Assembly (NCBI GenBank): GCA_905250075.1
Contig: CAJNOP010000013.1
Coordinates: 1,594,188 to 1,658,187, forward strand
Source: Rotaria sp. Silwood1
Taxonomy: Eukaryota > Rotifera > Eurotatoria > Philodinida > Philodinidae
Reading direction: 5' to 3'
DNA length: 64,000 nucleotides
In this document: positions 61,719 through 64,000 of the stretch, piece by piece
How the letters are laid out: each line of letters begins with the position of its first letter
Position numbering within the stretch: position 1 is the first letter of the stretch
Notes under the pieces: generated by a model
Seen by the model: only the letters and a program-made list of their open reading frames with translations
Told to the model about the DNA's origin: nothing
Databases searched by the model: none
Translations under genes and position numbers: made by a program

Positions 61719-63603
61719 TTAATTAGCAACCAATTTGTACACTTGATATTGTGGCCCACCTGTATCAAACATAGCTATTTCAAAAACAAAAGCAAGACAA
61801 AGTAAAAGTTGTTCGGTATTATCTAGACATTTAATCACTTGGAGTACAGTAAAGTTCTAAAATAAAAGAGAAAAAAAAACATATGTCTGCTTTTATCGTA
61901 AACGAAAAGATTTCAATAATATACTTGAACAAATCTTTTAATTACTTTCATAAATGAAGCTATAAAAAAAAACCGTCCGACATAATCTACAGAATTTCTA
62001 TCCAACGCAAAGTTGAAATATATACTGATCCTTGGATATGTTATGATATTTTATGATAAACCGACATTGTTCGATATATTTATTGAAATGAAAAGGAACC
62101 AGAGATCTGCACCGCGCCTAAATACGGGGGAGAGGCAGCGCAAATAGTTACGGTCAGAAAACCTTTTCAGTGAACTGCACCACCGTCCGTACCTTCCTAA
62201 CTGAGTGAGATACGACTATTTCACGGAAAAAATGTTCGAATGAAACTGTGAAAGTCAAATTCATTTATTCAGGTTTTACAAATCGGTCTAAACCGTGGTG
62301 CAAGCTAAGGCTCTGCTACTCAAACTGCGGTATTTCTGTACTGCGGTTTTAGCTAGTTTGTAAAAACTGAATAAATGGTGTAATTTTTGCGGTTTATGGA
62401 AACCGCCGTTAATCGTGGTTTTTTTCGACACTTTTTTTCTTGGAATGTAAAAAACAACAGTTCATTCGCTTTTTTTTAAGAGTAACTGTTAGATTCAAAA
62501 GGCATCTCGATACTATAAACAAAGAAACACTAGCGCTGTTCTAATTTAGAAGATTTCATCAACATCAGAAAAGCCATGCTGTCTTCCAAATCTTTGAATT
62601 TATTTTATGGAAAAATATACAATTCGAATATCTATCATTATTCGTACTTCAGTTCGAAACAAGGAAAACTGCTAAAAATATTTTCAACTACTGTGACTAA
62701 TTCTATCTATAGTAATAATCATGAAACACCACAATATATAGAATTTACAATATCTTGATGTATTCCAATATACTAAGATTCACTGTTATCACTAGATCTT
62801 GTACTTTTATCACTGATATTGTATAGGATTTCTATTATTAAGAGTGTCGATATTTTGTATTTTGTCTTCTTGTTTTCTTACCTCCAATACACTATTCATC
62901 ATACAAGTATTTGGAAGAGAGCGAAGTTTTTGTATAAATTGTACCATATAATCACATAATGGTGAACGATCAAAACGGTAAATATATTGATCAAATTGAT
63001 CACGTTGTGGATGTTCACTTGTTTCAACTTTTTCTAAAACTTGTTTACCAAATGAACATAAACGTGTTGAAATATGTATTGGACGATTTGAGCAGCTTGT
63101 ATATGTAAATGATGTAAAAAATGATTCATCACGATTATTCATTGGATTTGTCATTGACGATAACATGGGTACATCAGCCCAAAATTTAATTAAAAAAAAT
63201 GATCCATATGGATTACGTTCATATAAATCTTTTAAACCATCATAATGAGGAAATTTATCAAATATTTGATCAATTGATATTGTTTCAAAATTTTGAATAC
63301 TTTTCATTTGAATATCATTTGCATGCAAACGAACTAAATCATGTTGATGCATTGAATATGCTTCTGATGCTGGATAAATTAATGATGGATGTGCTGTAGC
63401 TATTGCTCGATTGATTTCAACAAAAGCACTTAATTCATAAAGACGAAAATTTTCATCACCGATTATAGCTAATGGGGTTACAACTGAATTTGTTACCATT
63501 ATACCTTGAGACATTGTTGAACCAGAAGATAATGGAGATGATGATGAAGCATTTGATGAACATCGAGATCGACCTGTAGCATGAGTATATATAGCAGGAG
63601 AAT
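61719..63603 (-). CDS. TEAD/Scalloped transcription factor, YAP-binding domain (partial)
   Basis: Exons 63603-62882 and 61856-61719 (TAA) join in phase 0. They encode the C-terminal YAP/Yorkie-binding domain of TEAD, the Hippo-pathway DNA-binding factor: FRLYELSAFVE, IDQIFDKFPHYDGLKDLYER, FFLIKFWADVP, CSFGKQVLEKVET, SPLCDYMVQFIQKLRSLP, MMNSVLE, then NFTVLQVIKCLDN, LLLCLAFVFEIA and a VYKLVAN end. The first exon here starts with a Ser-rich stretch in phase 1, so the TEA DNA-binding domain is encoded further upstream, off the right edge; none of it is seen in 63604-64000. The 1.0-kb last intron holds a small foldback (62263-62376). Confidence 0.95.
62263..62376. repeat. Foldback repeat in the TEAD last intron
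   Basis: Arms 62263-62298 (atttattcaggttttacaaa) and 62341-62376 (its inverse, ttgtaaaaactgaataaat) pair with few mismatches. The adjoining 62100-62220 segment is GC-richer than the surroundings and may belong to the same or another small element. Confidence 0.75.
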
Positions 63604-64000
63604 CTATATGAAAAGAAAATTTTATTATTATTATTTGTTATTATTTTATATACAAAAGCAATACTTCACATTAAAAGATAGATGAAAAAAAGAAAGAAAA
63701 CATATAGGTTATTTTAATCATGTAATTAACACTTCACTGCTGATAGAATGTGCTTATATTTGTAATGAATCGAATCGTGATTGATTCACCAATTGTCTTC
63801 CTCTTTCATCTGAATACAGTAAATATAACTGTGAACTGTCCACAGAAAAAAGCAGCGCTTTTAGATCAGCTGCACATAGACATGAGGTAGAACAGTCGTT
63901 TTTTGGTTCGTTCCCAGCCTGAAAAAACAATTATTCTTGGTTGCGATTTATAAAAAAAAATTAGTTTCGGACTTGATCTAAAAAAACAATTAGTTCCGGT
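63604..64000. other. TEAD intron, right edge
   Basis: This is the intron upstream of the first visible TEAD exon. No exon encoding the TEA domain was seen before the window ends. Confidence 0.5.

Overview
The window is AT-rich, intron-rich animal DNA. Ten protein genes or gene remnants on the minus strand can be read exon by exon, with matching splice phases. Most introns are 50-100 bases, with a few of 1-3.4 kb. The short introns, tight gene spacing, ARM-TIR-type gene, FLYWCH/MULE transposon and GT-rich hairpins resembling the bdelloid telomere word TGTGGG suggest a bdelloid rotifer (Rotaria/Adineta type). That assignment is an inference; no species-specific marker was found. The only plus-strand gene is a 5S rRNA.

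Layout, left to right: C-terminal exon of CNOT11 (CCR4-NOT) beside a 100-N gap; a decayed tetraspanin (2.6-3.5 kb); a 580-bp inverted-repeat transposon; a tetraspanin gene (6.5-10.2 kb) whose large-loop exon is interrupted by a 341-bp near-palindrome; about 7 kb without a gene; a complete protocadherin (17.1-22.7 kb); UCHL5 (24.3-29.2 kb), the proteasome/INO80 deubiquitinase, followed 161 bp upstream by FNBP4 (29.4-30.9 kb). A repeat cluster at 31.7-34.6 kb holds a hAT MITE with an exact 8-bp target duplication and an element bounded by inverted CGTATACG-rich arrays with a 45-bp minisatellite inside.

The second half has a ROR-type receptor (37.1-41.4 kb) without a kringle and with a degenerate kinase DFG motif; a calmodulin-like EF-hand protein (46.4-47.0 kb); a decayed ARM-TIR-SAM-like gene (48.9-52.1 kb); a decayed MULE with FLYWCH and transposase domains (53.2-54.4 kb); the 5S gene at 58.76 kb; and a tight minus-strand run of METTL7-like methyltransferase, NAXD (NAD(P)HX repair) and TEAD, whose DNA-binding half lies beyond the right edge.

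The conserved genes are ordinary housekeeping and signalling genes. The less familiar material is the repeat fraction: several unrelated foldback or long-inverted-repeat elements, one with two copies in the window, and the composite CGTATACG element. Splice-acceptor-like sequence directly before several start codons is compatible with spliced-leader trans-splicing, known from bdelloids, but this cannot be shown without transcripts.
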